Below the pieces are notes generated by a model. The model ran no database searches. It was not told the DNA's origin and was given only the letters and a program-made list of their open reading frames with translations. A stretch of 56,499 nt of DNA from Vicinamibacteria bacterium (lineage in GTDB: Bacteria; Acidobacteriota; Vicinamibacteria; Fen-336): the NCBI GenBank assembly GCA_025923995.1, contig JAICEW010000004.1, positions 1-56,499 on the forward strand, read 5' to 3'. Within the stretch, counting starts at the first letter, position 1. Every line of letters begins with the position of its first letter. This document shows positions 48,973 through 56,499 of the stretch, piece by piece. The position numbers were made by a program, and so were the translations under genes.

Positions 48973-50171
48973 GCCGGATAGCCCAGCCGCGGCCAGGGCA
49001 GCCCGATGCTGGCGCGCCCGGTGTGGTCCGGCGGGTTGCGCACGACCCGCGGCGCGGCCACGCCGTTGACGGCGAGCGCGGCACGGTCCGGATCGGCGAC
49101 GTAGACGGTGAAGCCGTCGAGGTCGGCCGTCGGCCCCGAGTAGGCGACGGCGACCTGCTGGAGCCCGCCGTCCGCCGGGGCCAGGCGGACCTGGGCTTCC
49201 CGGGCGGCCCGGCGCTGCCCCAGCAGCCGCCGCGTGGTCGTGACCAGCAGCTCGCCGCGCTGCTGGCGCTCGGCCAGGCGTGCCAGCGCCGCGCAGGTGG
49301 CGGCGCCGAACGGCCGCGAGCGATCCTCGATCTTCCCCAGGTGCGTGTAGAGGACGCAGGCGCCGCCGCGGCGGACGAGCGTGTCCAGCATGGGGTCGAC
49401 CACCACCTCCGCCAGGCCCTCGGCCGTTTCGCCCTCGTCCACGGCCGCCCAGTGCGGGTTGCAGCGGAGGAACTCCCGGACGGGCGAGCCGTCGCGCAGC
49501 CGGACGTCGTGAAGCACCGCGTTGTCCCGGTGCATGGCGTACTTGACGCTCCCGGTGCGCGCCAGGAATCCCTTGGCCGCCTCCTTGGCCAGCGTGCGCA
49601 CGGACGCGCCCAGGTGCGGACGCCGCGCGATGCCGGCCAGGCGGCGGCGCACGTCCTGCCCCACCACGCTCGTCACGCGGCCGCGCCACACGTAGCCCAC
49701 GCCGAACGCCACCGTGAGGTCCGAGTGGTAGGCGTCCGCGCCCGGCACGTCGCCCTGGCCGCACATGATGTCCGCCCCCAGGTTGGTGGCGGCGCGTGCG
49801 TGGTCGATCCAGACCTCGATGCGGCAGCCGTGCCGGTCCAGCTCGTCGAGCGCGCGCGCGGCGTGCGCGCGCGTGGTGGCCAGGTCGCCGAAGGAGTGGA
49901 AGCAGTCGATGTGCCCCGACCGGATGAGCGCACGCACCAGCTCGCGCCCGGCGTCGTCGGTGTTCCAGTACGCGAACTGGTCGGGCGGCATGTCGAAGTA
50001 GATGGTGTTGCCCACCTCGAGGCCCAGGCCCCGGCCCATCGCGGTGTCCGCGGTCGTGTTGAGGTAGCGCGCGATCTGCTCGTAGACGTGGCGGTCCGGC
50101 GTCTCGTCCAGGTCGCTGCAGATCGCGAGCGCGGCGCGATACGGGTACGGAAACGGGCGCGGTTCGCTCAC
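48969..50171 (-). CDS. NodB-like polysaccharide deacetylase-fold protein
   Basis: 400 residues from GTG 50171. The N-terminal half looks like a NodB-type barrel: AALAICSDLDETPD (metal Asp), IDCFHSFGDLATT (HSxxD where most have HSxxH) and EVWIDHARAATNLGAD. The C-terminal 90 residues are beta-rich and Arg-rich. If active it would remove an N-acetyl or other acyl group from a sugar; the altered metal motif makes this uncertain. No signal peptide. It sits between the kinase and the sulfotransferase, with a 7-base gap before it. Confidence 0.65.
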   Translation of the reverse strand: MSEPRPFPYPYRAALAICSDLDETPDRHVYEQIARYLNTTADTAMGRGLGLEVGNTIYFDMPPDQFAYWNTDDAGRELVRALIRSGHIDCFHSFGDLATTRAHAARALDELDRHGCRIEVWIDHARAATNLGADIMCGQGDVPGADAYHSDLTVAFGVGYVWRGRVTSVVGQDVRRRLAGIARRPHLGASVRTLAKEAAKGFLARTGSVKYAMHRDNAVLHDVRLRDGSPVREFLRCNPHWAAVDEGETAEGLAEVVVDPMLDTLVRRGGACVLYTHLGKIEDRSRPFGAATCAALARLAERQQRGELLVTTTRRLLGQRRAAREAQVRLAPADGGLQQVAVAYSGPTADLDGFTVYVADPDRAALAVNGVAAPRVVRNPPDHTGRASIGLPWPRLGYPA

Positions 50172-50178
50172 GCGCGCC

Positions 50179-51156
50179 TCAGACGTAACCGAGCTGACGG
50201 TTGAGCGCGCCCGCCTCGGCGTCGAAGGCCGAGAGCTCCGCGGGCTGGAGCGCCGTCCGCCAGCGCTCGTCCAGCCGCACCTCGGTGGTGGTGTCGAGCC
50301 GCATGCCGTTGCCGATCACGTGGTGGTCGAACGAGCGCAGCTGCGCGCCGCCGCGGTCCGGGTCGACGCCGGCGAACGCGTACAGCCGGCGCAGCGTGCC
50401 CTCGGTGTCGCGGCAGACGTCCTCGTAGCGCACCTCGGTCCAGCGCGAGCGGGGCAGCGCGCGCACGACGCTCTCCGCCTCCTCGTTGCTGCGCCGCCAC
50501 TGGTGCGCGGCCTCGGGCATGGTCTGCCGCTCGTTCGCCCGGTCGCCGCCCATGCCGCCCTGGCGCAGCCGCGGGTCGGTCGCGTCCGCGAAGCCGGCCG
50601 GGTCCATGTACGCCAGCGCGACCGCGCGGCCGTCGCGGATGATGCGGATCACGCGCACGTCGAAGGCGGGGTTGCGCAGCAGGTACTTGAGGCGCAGGCC
50701 CATCTTCGACGAGTCCACGATCGCCTGCTTCCCTGTCACGTCGAGCAGGCAGCGGGCCAGCTCGGCGTTCATGCGCTGAATCTGCGGCAGCGAGCGACGC
50801 CAGGCCGGCGAGAGCCAGAGCGCGGCGTCGCGGGCCATCTCCATCACCGGCCCCCGGTGCAGCGGCTTGAGCAGCCGGTGCACGTAGGGGGTGGCGCCGG
50901 TCCGGATGTCGGTGCCCGCCCTGGTCACGTCGAAGGGTCGGCCGCGCGCGCCCATCTCGTCCGCGACGCGGCGCCAGAAGGGGCACTGGAGGATCTCGGA
51001 CCCGCAGGAGCACCGGTAGCGGGACGCGTCGAGCGCGGTGGCCTTGATCTCGCCGACCGTGCAGAGGTCGGGATGGCTGCCCAGCAGGAAGGCCAGCAGC
51101 GTCGAGCCCGAGTGGCTCGCGGCCAGCAGGTAGACGAGCCGGACGGGGGCGCTCAC
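50179..51156 (-). CDS. PAPS-dependent sulfotransferase
   Basis: 325 residues from GTG 51156 (4-bp overlap). The 5'-phosphosulfate loop is VYLLAASHSGSTLLAFLLG near residues 8-20. The 3'-phosphate segment is IRIIRDGRAVALAYMDP near residue 165, and VDSSKMGLRLKYLLRNP precedes it. Cysteines in RCSCGSEILQCPFW may form a small metal or disulfide element. It would transfer sulfate from 3'-phosphoadenylyl sulfate to a sugar or lipid-linked intermediate, so the product may be a sulfated polysaccharide. Confidence 0.88.
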   Translation of the reverse strand: MSAPVRLVYLLAASHSGSTLLAFLLGSHPDLCTVGEIKATALDASRYRCSCGSEILQCPFWRRVADEMGARGRPFDVTRAGTDIRTGATPYVHRLLKPLHRGPVMEMARDAALWLSPAWRRSLPQIQRMNAELARCLLDVTGKQAIVDSSKMGLRLKYLLRNPAFDVRVIRIIRDGRAVALAYMDPAGFADATDPRLRQGGMGGDRANERQTMPEAAHQWRRSNEEAESVVRALPRSRWTEVRYEDVCRDTEGTLRRLYAFAGVDPDRGGAQLRSFDHHVIGNGMRLDTTTEVRLDERWRTALQPAELSAFDAEAGALNRQLGYV

Positions 51157-52625
51157 GAGGCGCGGGCCCAGAGCCGGTCGTCGAGGCTCGCGGCGGCGGG
51201 TGCGGGCTCGTGACGGACCGGCGACGCCGGCACGCGGCCGGGGACGGCGGGCCGCGCTCGCGGAGCCAGGACGGGCGCGCCGCTCGCGAGCGCCCGCGCG
51301 CGCTCCCGCTCGACGCGCAGGAGCAGGCCGATCGCGCACCACATGCCCACCGAGCCTTCGCGCGGGTAGAAGGTCTGGCTGCCGAGGGCCGCGACCAGCA
51401 GCGCCAGGACGAGCGAGATCATCACGCCGCCCGCGGCCGGGAAGACGGGGCTGCGCGCGTCGCGGAAGACGGAGAACCCCTTCGCCACGACGACCAGGTA
51501 GAAGGGCAGCACCAGCACCAGCCCCACGAAGCCGTTGTCGAGCAGCATCTCCAGGTAGGCGTTGTGCGGATGGGGGAAGCCCTCGCGCAGCTCGGTCCAG
51601 AGGAAGTCCTGCAGGCCGGTCGTCTTCATGCCGAGCCGGCCGTACCCGAAGACGGGCCGCTCGCCGATCTTGGCGATCACGTAGGGCCAGATCAGGTTGC
51701 GGCCGGACGTGACCTCGTACTCGTCGACGGAGCTCTCCTCCAGCAGCTCGTCCTCCGTCGACCCGAAGCCCTTCGTGAAGCGCTGCGCCGCCCCGGGCAC
51801 GGTCGTCATGAGGACGATGACCGCCACCGGAGCCAGCAGCAGGTAGCGCCGCCAGCGCAGCAGGCACAGCACGAGGCCGACGAGAGCCCAGGTCGCGTAG
51901 CCGGTGCGGCCCGCGGTGAGGGACTGCGCGAACAGGCAGACGACCGCCAGCGCGCAGACCGCCAGCCAGCGCCAGGCGCCGCGCACGAGCGAGCGGCAGG
52001 AGAAGATCGCCCAGGACGCTCCCGCCAGCATCATCGAGAGGTTCACGCGGTGGTACCCGACCTCGTTCGAGAGGATCTTGCTGCTGCGCGCCTCCAGCGC
52101 GTCTCCCGAGAGGGCGTATTCGAGCGGCATCCACTTGATGACCTGGATGCCGAGGGCCACGTAGACGCCCAGCGTGCAGGCCACCGCCCAGTTGAAGCGC
52201 TCGCGGCTGCGGCACCCGTCGAACAGCAGGATTCCGGGCAGCACCCACTTGAGCGCGTTCACGAAGTACTCGCTGACGATGCCGCCCAGCGTGAAGTCGT
52301 CGGACAGCACGTCGCGCTGCGGGATGAGGCGCAGGAAGCTCACCACCACCACGGCCATGTACATGAGGAAGAGGACGGTCACGTGGCCCGGCATGTCCCA
52401 GCGCAGGCGCTCGCGCCGGCGCGCATCGAGCCAGGCCAGCATCACCGACACCAGCACCACGTTCCACAGGTTCAGCCCCTGGATGCCGAACAGGCTCTTC
52501 GGCATGTCGGGGTGCTGGATGACGGCCATCATCAGGATGAGGCCGCACAGCGCCTTGAACCAGTCGCGCCAGGCGAAGACGGCCAGGCCGAAGCCGAAGA
52601 GGTACAGCGCCCCCAGCCGGATCAA
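51153..52625 (-). CDS. O-antigen ligase/polymerase-like membrane protein (Wzy-type)
   Basis: 490 residues from TTG 52625, which overlaps the upstream stop by 4 bp (TTGA). About ten to twelve membrane segments and a large periplasmic loop with the Wzy_C/O-antigen-ligase signature HPHNAYLEMLLDNGFVGLVL, preceded by TAGRTGYATWALVGL and SGRNLIWPYVIAKIGERPVFGYG. It would polymerise or ligate the repeat unit after flipping. The last 70 residues are a soluble Ala/Arg/Pro-rich tail. Confidence 0.88.
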   Translation of the reverse strand: MIRLGALYLFGFGLAVFAWRDWFKALCGLILMMAVIQHPDMPKSLFGIQGLNLWNVVLVSVMLAWLDARRRERLRWDMPGHVTVLFLMYMAVVVVSFLRLIPQRDVLSDDFTLGGIVSEYFVNALKWVLPGILLFDGCRSRERFNWAVACTLGVYVALGIQVIKWMPLEYALSGDALEARSSKILSNEVGYHRVNLSMMLAGASWAIFSCRSLVRGAWRWLAVCALAVVCLFAQSLTAGRTGYATWALVGLVLCLLRWRRYLLLAPVAVIVLMTTVPGAAQRFTKGFGSTEDELLEESSVDEYEVTSGRNLIWPYVIAKIGERPVFGYGRLGMKTTGLQDFLWTELREGFPHPHNAYLEMLLDNGFVGLVLVLPFYLVVVAKGFSVFRDARSPVFPAAGGVMISLVLALLVAALGSQTFYPREGSVGMWCAIGLLLRVERERARALASGAPVLAPRARPAVPGRVPASPVRHEPAPAAASLDDRLWARAS

Positions 52626-53425
52626 TGCCCGACCCCCGGAGGGGGGGCCTGGGGCCGGCCGCCCAGCCGACGCGGCAGGCCGCGCACGAACTCGCGCGCG
52701 AGCATCCCGCAGAACAGCGTGTTCGTGACGAGGTAGCGGCGCCAGAGCCGGCCCGGCTCCTGCTTCACGCGATACAGCCACTCGAGGCCGAGGCGCTGCC
52801 AGGTCTCCGGCGCCCGGTCGACCTTGCCCGCCATCACGTCGAACGACCCGCCCACGCCGTGGCAGATCGGGATGCCCAGCGTCTCGCTCCACCTGGCGAG
52901 GAACTTCTCCTTCTTGGGCGAGGTCATCGCGACCAGCAGGACGTCCGCCCGGGCGGCCGCGATGTCGGAAGCCACCCGCTCCTCGTCGGCGTCCTTGAAG
53001 TAGCCGTCGTGGAAGCCCGCGACCACCGCGCCCGGGTAGTCCTGCCCGATGCGGGCCACGACCTTCTCGAGCACCTCGCGCGTCGCGCCCAGGCAATAGA
53101 AGCGCCATGAGGCGGCGCTGCCCCGCCGGAGCATGCCGTGCATGAGGTCGATGCCGGCCACGCGCTCGGGCAGCCGCCGGCCCAGCACCCGTCCGGCCCA
53201 CACCACGGCGATGCCGTCCGCCAGGATCAGGTCGGAGGAGAGCACGTCCTCGCGCAGCGCCGGGTCGCGGCGCATGTTGACGACCTTGGCCGCGTTCACC
53301 ACCCCGATCTGCAGGCGCTGGCGCTTCGCGATCGTCTCCGAGACGCGGTCGAGCACCTGGTCCATCGTGAGCGGGGCGACGGGCACGCCCAGGATCTCGC
53401 GCGTCCCCGCCGTCGCCTGGCTCAT
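52622..53425 (-). CDS. WecG/TagA/CpsF-family glycosyltransferase
   Basis: 267 residues. GT26 motifs: IGVVNAAKVVNMRRDP, LILADGIAVVWAGRVLG, FYCLGATREVLEKVV, DVLLVAMTSPKKEKFLARW and GVGGSFDVMAGKVDRAPETW, closing with LGLEWLYRVKQEPGRLWRRY. Members transfer ManNAcA or ManNAc to GlcNAc-diphospho-undecaprenol, which fits with the UDP-GlcNAc 2-epimerase at 40886. It overlaps both neighbours by 4 bp. Confidence 0.92.
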   Translation of the reverse strand: MSQATAGTREILGVPVAPLTMDQVLDRVSETIAKRQRLQIGVVNAAKVVNMRRDPALREDVLSSDLILADGIAVVWAGRVLGRRLPERVAGIDLMHGMLRRGSAASWRFYCLGATREVLEKVVARIGQDYPGAVVAGFHDGYFKDADEERVASDIAAARADVLLVAMTSPKKEKFLARWSETLGIPICHGVGGSFDVMAGKVDRAPETWQRLGLEWLYRVKQEPGRLWRRYLVTNTLFCGMLAREFVRGLPRRLGGRPQAPPPGVGH

Positions 53426-54567
53426 CGCGCGGCGGCGCCGCCCGCGCGGCGCTTCCTGGGCCAGGCGTAGAAGAGCCAGCCCAGGTGGTACGGCCGGTCC
53501 TCGTAGTCGATCGGGCCCGGCGGCAGCAGCGCGTCCACGCCGGGGAAGCGGAGCTTGGGGTGCGCTGCGCTGGCGAGGGCCTGCAGGGAGCGCGCGAGCT
53601 TGCCCGGCTCGCGCCGCGCCACCTTGCGCCAGATGAGCCCGGCCGCGTCGTCCACGAGCGTCCCTCCGCGCAGCTCCGGCGCGCTGCGCAGCCACAGCAT
53701 GCCCAGCTCCACCTGCGCGCCGAAGCCCGGACCGCCCGCGTCCTCGACCGCGTGGAGGGCCATGGGAGCCATCGCGTCCTGGTGCACCGCGTAGACCGGG
53801 TAGCCCTCGATCACGTCACCCGTCCGCCAGTCGTAGTGCCACCACCACTGCCCGGCCTTGCCCATCAGCTCGCAGAAGCGGCGGGCGCAGGCGGTGGCCG
53901 CGTCGAGCGCCTTGCGGTCGCCGGTGGCGCGGGAGAAGTACGACAGCGCGTGCACGGGGTACACGAGGTCGGCGAAGCAGGACACGTGGGCGCGCAGCCC
54001 GCGGCCGCCGATCACGTGCGGGAACAGGGACGAGCGTCCGCCCTGCGCGTCCAGCAGGCGCCGGGCCAGCCGGTCGCGCAGGTCGCGGGCCGGCGCCTCC
54101 TCGTCGAGGCAGAGCGCGGCCAGCGCCCAGGCCACCTCGACCGTGTAGCGGGCGCCGACGTCGGGCGTCATGGCCGACAGCCGATCCCAGGCCGCGCGAC
54201 GGTCCGCGACGCCGACGGCACGCGCGGCCCAGAGCGTGAGCGCGACGTCGCCCAGGTTCGTGACCGACGGCAGCTCGTCGATCAGGCCCTGCGCGACCTC
54301 CTTCGCCGACTGGCCGCCCAGCATCTGCGGCGCGACCTCCGGCTCCTCCTCGGCCAGGCCGATGAGGGTGATGGCGGTGTAGCGCCGGCTCAGCCCTTCG
54401 CTGACGATCCCGTCCGCCGTGCGGCGGAGCCGGAAGACGTACCGCTTCTGGGGGACGCTCCACATGCGCGGGAGGCCGGAGAAGGCCAGCTCGCGCAGCC
54501 GGTCCAGGAACGACGGTGCGATCGCCGGGGCGGAGGGGGCGACGGGGAGGGCCGAGGACGAGGTCAT
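53422..54567 (-). CDS. Unrecognised (alpha/alpha)-toroid-like protein of the polysaccharide operon
   Basis: 381 residues, no signal peptide. Repeating helical pairs of about 50 residues (TVEVAWALAALCLDEEAPA, ALSYFSRATGDRKALDAATA, WWWHYDWRTGDVIEGYPVYA) suggest an alpha/alpha toroid as in glycosidases, lyases or terpene cyclases. His and Asp residues cluster around YPVYAVHQDAMAPM and PIDYEDRPYHLGW. I do not recognise the family and no reaction can be given. The position between the initiating transferase and WecG, with 4-bp overlaps, makes a role in polysaccharide synthesis very likely. Confidence 0.72.
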   Translation of the reverse strand: MTSSSALPVAPSAPAIAPSFLDRLRELAFSGLPRMWSVPQKRYVFRLRRTADGIVSEGLSRRYTAITLIGLAEEEPEVAPQMLGGQSAKEVAQGLIDELPSVTNLGDVALTLWAARAVGVADRRAAWDRLSAMTPDVGARYTVEVAWALAALCLDEEAPARDLRDRLARRLLDAQGGRSSLFPHVIGGRGLRAHVSCFADLVYPVHALSYFSRATGDRKALDAATACARRFCELMGKAGQWWWHYDWRTGDVIEGYPVYAVHQDAMAPMALHAVEDAGGPGFGAQVELGMLWLRSAPELRGGTLVDDAAGLIWRKVARREPGKLARSLQALASAAHPKLRFPGVDALLPPGPIDYEDRPYHLGWLFYAWPRKRRAGGAAAR

Positions 54568-56258
54568 GCGTTCTCCTGGAACTTGCTGGGCGGGATCACC
54601 CACGACAGGGGCACGTGCCCCTTGCCGCCCAGCGTGATGATCGTCGCGAACACGATCTTGAGGTCCACCCACGGCGACATGTGGCGGACGTAGAGCAGGT
54701 CGTAGTAGATCCACTGGTGGAAGTCGCCGGTCGCGCGCTCGTGGCGGCACACCTGCCACAGGCCGGTGATGCCGGGGCGCACGGACAGGCGCGCCTCGCG
54801 CCAGGGGATGCACATCTGGTTCTCGCGGAACGGCGAGGGCCGCGGGCCGACCAGGCTCATCTGCCCCGCCGCCACGTTCAGCAGCTGCGGCAGCTCGTCG
54901 AAGCTGATCGCGCGCAGGATCCGTCCCAGCCGCGTCACCCGTGGGTCGCGGTCCATCTTGAACTGCGGCCCGTCCATCTGGTTGGTGGCCATCAGCTCGC
55001 GCTGCATGTCCGCCGCGTTCTGCAGCATGGTGCGGAACTTGAAGCAGCGGAAGACCCGCCCGTTGCGGCCCTCGCGCTTGTCGCCGTAGAGGATGGGGCC
55101 GCGCGAGTCGAGCTTCACCAGGATGGCGAGCAGGATGAGCAGCGGCGACAGCAGCAGGAGCCCGAAGATGGCCAGCGACCCCTCGGCGACCGCCTTCCAC
55201 GTCACGTAGGACGAGGAGGGGCGACGGTCCTCGTCCTCGCGCAGCTCGACCGAGTCGTGGTCGAGCCCGAGCAGCGGGTCGTAGACGGGCGCCGGCGCGG
55301 CCCCCGTCTCCCGACCCTCCAGCAGCAGGCGATGGCGGGACGTGGACGCGCTGGGCAGCGACGCGTTCGGCCCCACCAGGCACTGCGCCACCACCGCGTC
55401 GCGGCCGACGCGGGCACCCGCCGCCAGCAGCGCCGGGCCCACGATGGTCGCGCCCGCCTCCACCTTGACGTCGTCCTGCAGCACGACGGGGCCGAGGATC
55501 TGCGCGGTCGGGTGCAGGTCCGCGCGCGGACCCAGGTGCAGCGCGGCTCCGGGCGCCAGGTCGGGCAGGTCGAGGTCGAGGATGACGCGCTCGTTGAGCC
55601 GCAGCAGGTCCCGCTCGTCCGTGAGGTCGAAGGCGGCGCCGGGCAGCGACAGGTCGTTGCTCGGCACGCCGCGGGAGGCGAGCGCCGTGCGCAGCTGCGG
55701 CAGCGACGTGAAGGGGACGTCGACCATCATCGCGCACGAGGCCGGCACCAGCGAGCAGCAGACGCCTTCCGCGAAGGTCCAGGTGACCGAGTCGTAGTAG
55801 CGCTGGATGCGGCGGACCCGTCCGTCCGCGTCGAACTCGACGCACTCGCGGGTGCCGGCGGCGTTGTTCTCGAGCGCCAGCAGGTGGCGCACCCACTGCG
55901 GCGAGGCGGCGAGCCCGTCGAGCAGCGGCTCCAGCCAGAGGCCGGAGACCGGGTAGCAGCGCGGGTCGATCATGAGCAGCCAGTCGGACGGCTCGTAGGT
56001 CGAGAGGTGGCCGCCCAGCTCGGCCGCGTACACGACCGAATCCACGCCCCCGCACGCTTCGTGGACCGCCTTCTCGTAGGCCGGGGTGGGCTCGAAGGCC
56101 GCCACCACCGTCAGCTTCTCGCGCCGCACCTGGCGCAGCTCCGTGTGGATGTGGTCGAGCAGCGTGGAGCGGCCCAGCGGCATGAGCAGCAGCGAGCCGG
56201 GCGCGGAGTGTCCGAGGTAGCCCGGACGCGAGTCGAGCAGGACGGGAAAGAGCTTCAC
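54564..56258 (-). CDS. Initiating sugar-phosphate transferase fused to nucleotidyltransferase-like and left-handed beta-helix domains
   Basis: 564 residues from GTG 56258. Residues about 1-240 resemble a nucleotidyltransferase fold that lacks the usual GxGTRL loop (LLLMPLGRSTLLDHIHTELR instead). Residues about 245-305 are hexapeptide-like beta-helix (PTAQILGPVVLQDDVKVEAG, ATIVGPALLAAGARVGRDAV). A single membrane segment (about 355-378) precedes a complete polyprenyl-phosphate sugar-phosphotransferase domain (KREGRNGRVFRCFKFRTM, SFDELPQLLNVAAGQMSLVG, RPGITGLWQV). It would start repeat-unit synthesis on undecaprenyl phosphate. The N-terminal half replaces the usual four-helix membrane part and CoA-binding-like domain of WbaP-type enzymes, an odd fusion. 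Confidence 0.88.
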   Translation of the reverse strand: MKLFPVLLDSRPGYLGHSAPGSLLLMPLGRSTLLDHIHTELRQVRREKLTVVAAFEPTPAYEKAVHEACGGVDSVVYAAELGGHLSTYEPSDWLLMIDPRCYPVSGLWLEPLLDGLAASPQWVRHLLALENNAAGTRECVEFDADGRVRRIQRYYDSVTWTFAEGVCCSLVPASCAMMVDVPFTSLPQLRTALASRGVPSNDLSLPGAAFDLTDERDLLRLNERVILDLDLPDLAPGAALHLGPRADLHPTAQILGPVVLQDDVKVEAGATIVGPALLAAGARVGRDAVVAQCLVGPNASLPSASTSRHRLLLEGRETGAAPAPVYDPLLGLDHDSVELREDEDRRPSSSYVTWKAVAEGSLAIFGLLLLSPLLILLAILVKLDSRGPILYGDKREGRNGRVFRCFKFRTMLQNAADMQRELMATNQMDGPQFKMDRDPRVTRLGRILRAISFDELPQLLNVAAGQMSLVGPRPSPFRENQMCIPWREARLSVRPGITGLWQVCRHERATGDFHQWIYYDLLYVRHMSPWVDLKIVFATIITLGGKGHVPLSWVIPPSKFQENA

Positions 56259-56295
56259 GGCCCTTGGCGCTGGTTCCGGGTCAGGCGCTCGCGGC

Positions 56296-56499
56296 TCACG
56301 TCAGGACGGGATCCGGGACCGGATCCGACGCGTCCGACGGCCGCGGCGCGCCCGACTCGAACAGCGGACGGCGTGAGTCCGCGCCCTTGACCTTGAACGC
56401 GTGGAACAGCCGCGCGCGCGGCGCGACGGTGGCGTCGTCCGCGAGGACGCACCCGTCCACCACCGCGCCCGCCCCGATGCGGCAGCGGTTCCACGCGAC
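56296..56499 (-). CDS. C-terminal end of a nucleotidyltransferase with left-handed beta-helix (5' part outside window)
   Basis: 67 residues are visible up to the TGA at 56296-56298; the gene continues past the right edge. The residues WNRCRIGAGAVVDGCVLADD, then ATVAPRARLFHAFKVKG, show hexapeptide-type turns as at the C-terminus of sugar-1-phosphate nucleotidyltransferases. The last 30 residues are Asp/Pro-rich. It likely supplies a nucleotide sugar to the operon. A different frame here (56255-56494) is open, but it is Arg/Gly-rich and not plausible as protein. The gap to the next start is 37 bases. Confidence 0.7.
   Translation of the reverse strand, partial: VAWNRCRIGAGAVVDGCVLADDATVAPRARLFHAFKVKGADSRRPLFESGAPRPSDASDPVPDPVLT

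Noticed and set aside
56255-56494. Open frame starting MEPLPHRGG at the right edge
   Set aside because: It is Arg/Gly-rich without structure. The other frame reads as a beta-helix end of a nucleotidyltransferase and stops at 56296.
24298-56499. Possibility that the locus is an exosortase/PEP-CTERM system
   Set aside because: The AsnB and GumC-like genes resemble those systems, but no exosortase, PEP-CTERM tail or PrsT-like protein was found in the window. The two beta-helix proteins end without a PEP motif and membrane helix.
1-56499. Search for tRNA, rRNA, phage, integrase and insertion sequences
   Set aside because: No T-loop, transposase or integrase motif, or flanking direct repeats were recognised by eye. 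Small non-coding RNAs cannot be excluded by reading.

Overview
The window reads as one chromosomal stretch of a strongly GC-rich (by eye about 70 %) Gram-negative bacterium. Evidence for a Gram-negative envelope is direct: a Wza-type outer-membrane exporter, a signal-peptide beta-barrel protein, SurA-like periplasmic prolyl isomerases and lipobox lipoproteins. The taxon cannot be fixed from the sequence alone. The sulfatase-TPR protein, the membrane spermidine-synthase/TPR protein and the many GTG/TTG starts resemble uncultured Acidobacteriota, Myxococcota or related high-GC lineages, but that is an impression. Genes are packed tightly, with no gap of 300 bases or more. No tRNA, rRNA, CRISPR array, insertion sequence, integrase or replication origin was seen.

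Region 1 (1-9499) is a mixed housekeeping and membrane region. It holds the end of a single-pass membrane protein, two large polytopic membrane proteins that each carry a PA14-like lectin domain, a 5'-3' exonuclease divergent from a TetR regulator, a small secreted protein, and a TMTC-like membrane protein with TPR repeats. Region 2 (9591-12086) has an orphan GcvT-family folate enzyme and a two-gene operon of lysine-rich proteins that I do not recognise. An unusual four-part alternating inverted repeat sits at 9495-9550.

Region 3 (12207-24162) is an envelope and secretion region. A sulfatase-superfamily lipoprotein with TPRs overlaps a SurA-like lipoprotein. These are followed by a small secreted protein with a YDTGTN motif, a second SurA-like prolyl isomerase, a spermidine-synthase-like membrane protein, an unusual secreted fusion of an acetamidase/formamidase domain to a creatininase domain, and a second copy of the YDTGTN protein.

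Region 4 (24298-56499, continuing beyond the right edge) is a large cell-surface polysaccharide locus. A rightward operon encodes an AsnB-type amidotransferase, an acyl carrier protein and a NadE-like enzyme. A leftward operon encodes the export machinery: Wza-like exporter, beta-barrel protein, chain-length determinant and CpsD-type kinase. Next come a membrane hydrolase and two paralogous secreted beta-helix proteins, then a glycosyltransferase and a heparinase II/III-type lyase behind a good promoter, and a UDP-GlcNAc 2-epimerase on the opposite strand. At the right is a run of at least twelve leftward genes (56499 to 42865), nearly all overlapping by 4 bp: nucleotidyltransferase end, initiating sugar transferase, WecG/TagA glycosyltransferase, O-antigen ligase/polymerase-like protein, sulfotransferase, NodB-like protein, phosphotransferase, Wzx flippase, glycosyltransferase, CapA-like protein and a PaaK/CapK-like adenylate-forming enzyme. 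Together they describe a Wzx/Wzy-type pathway making a polymer that is probably N-acetylhexosamine-containing and may be sulfated, amidated or acylated, plus its own lyases. The sugar chemistry is inference.
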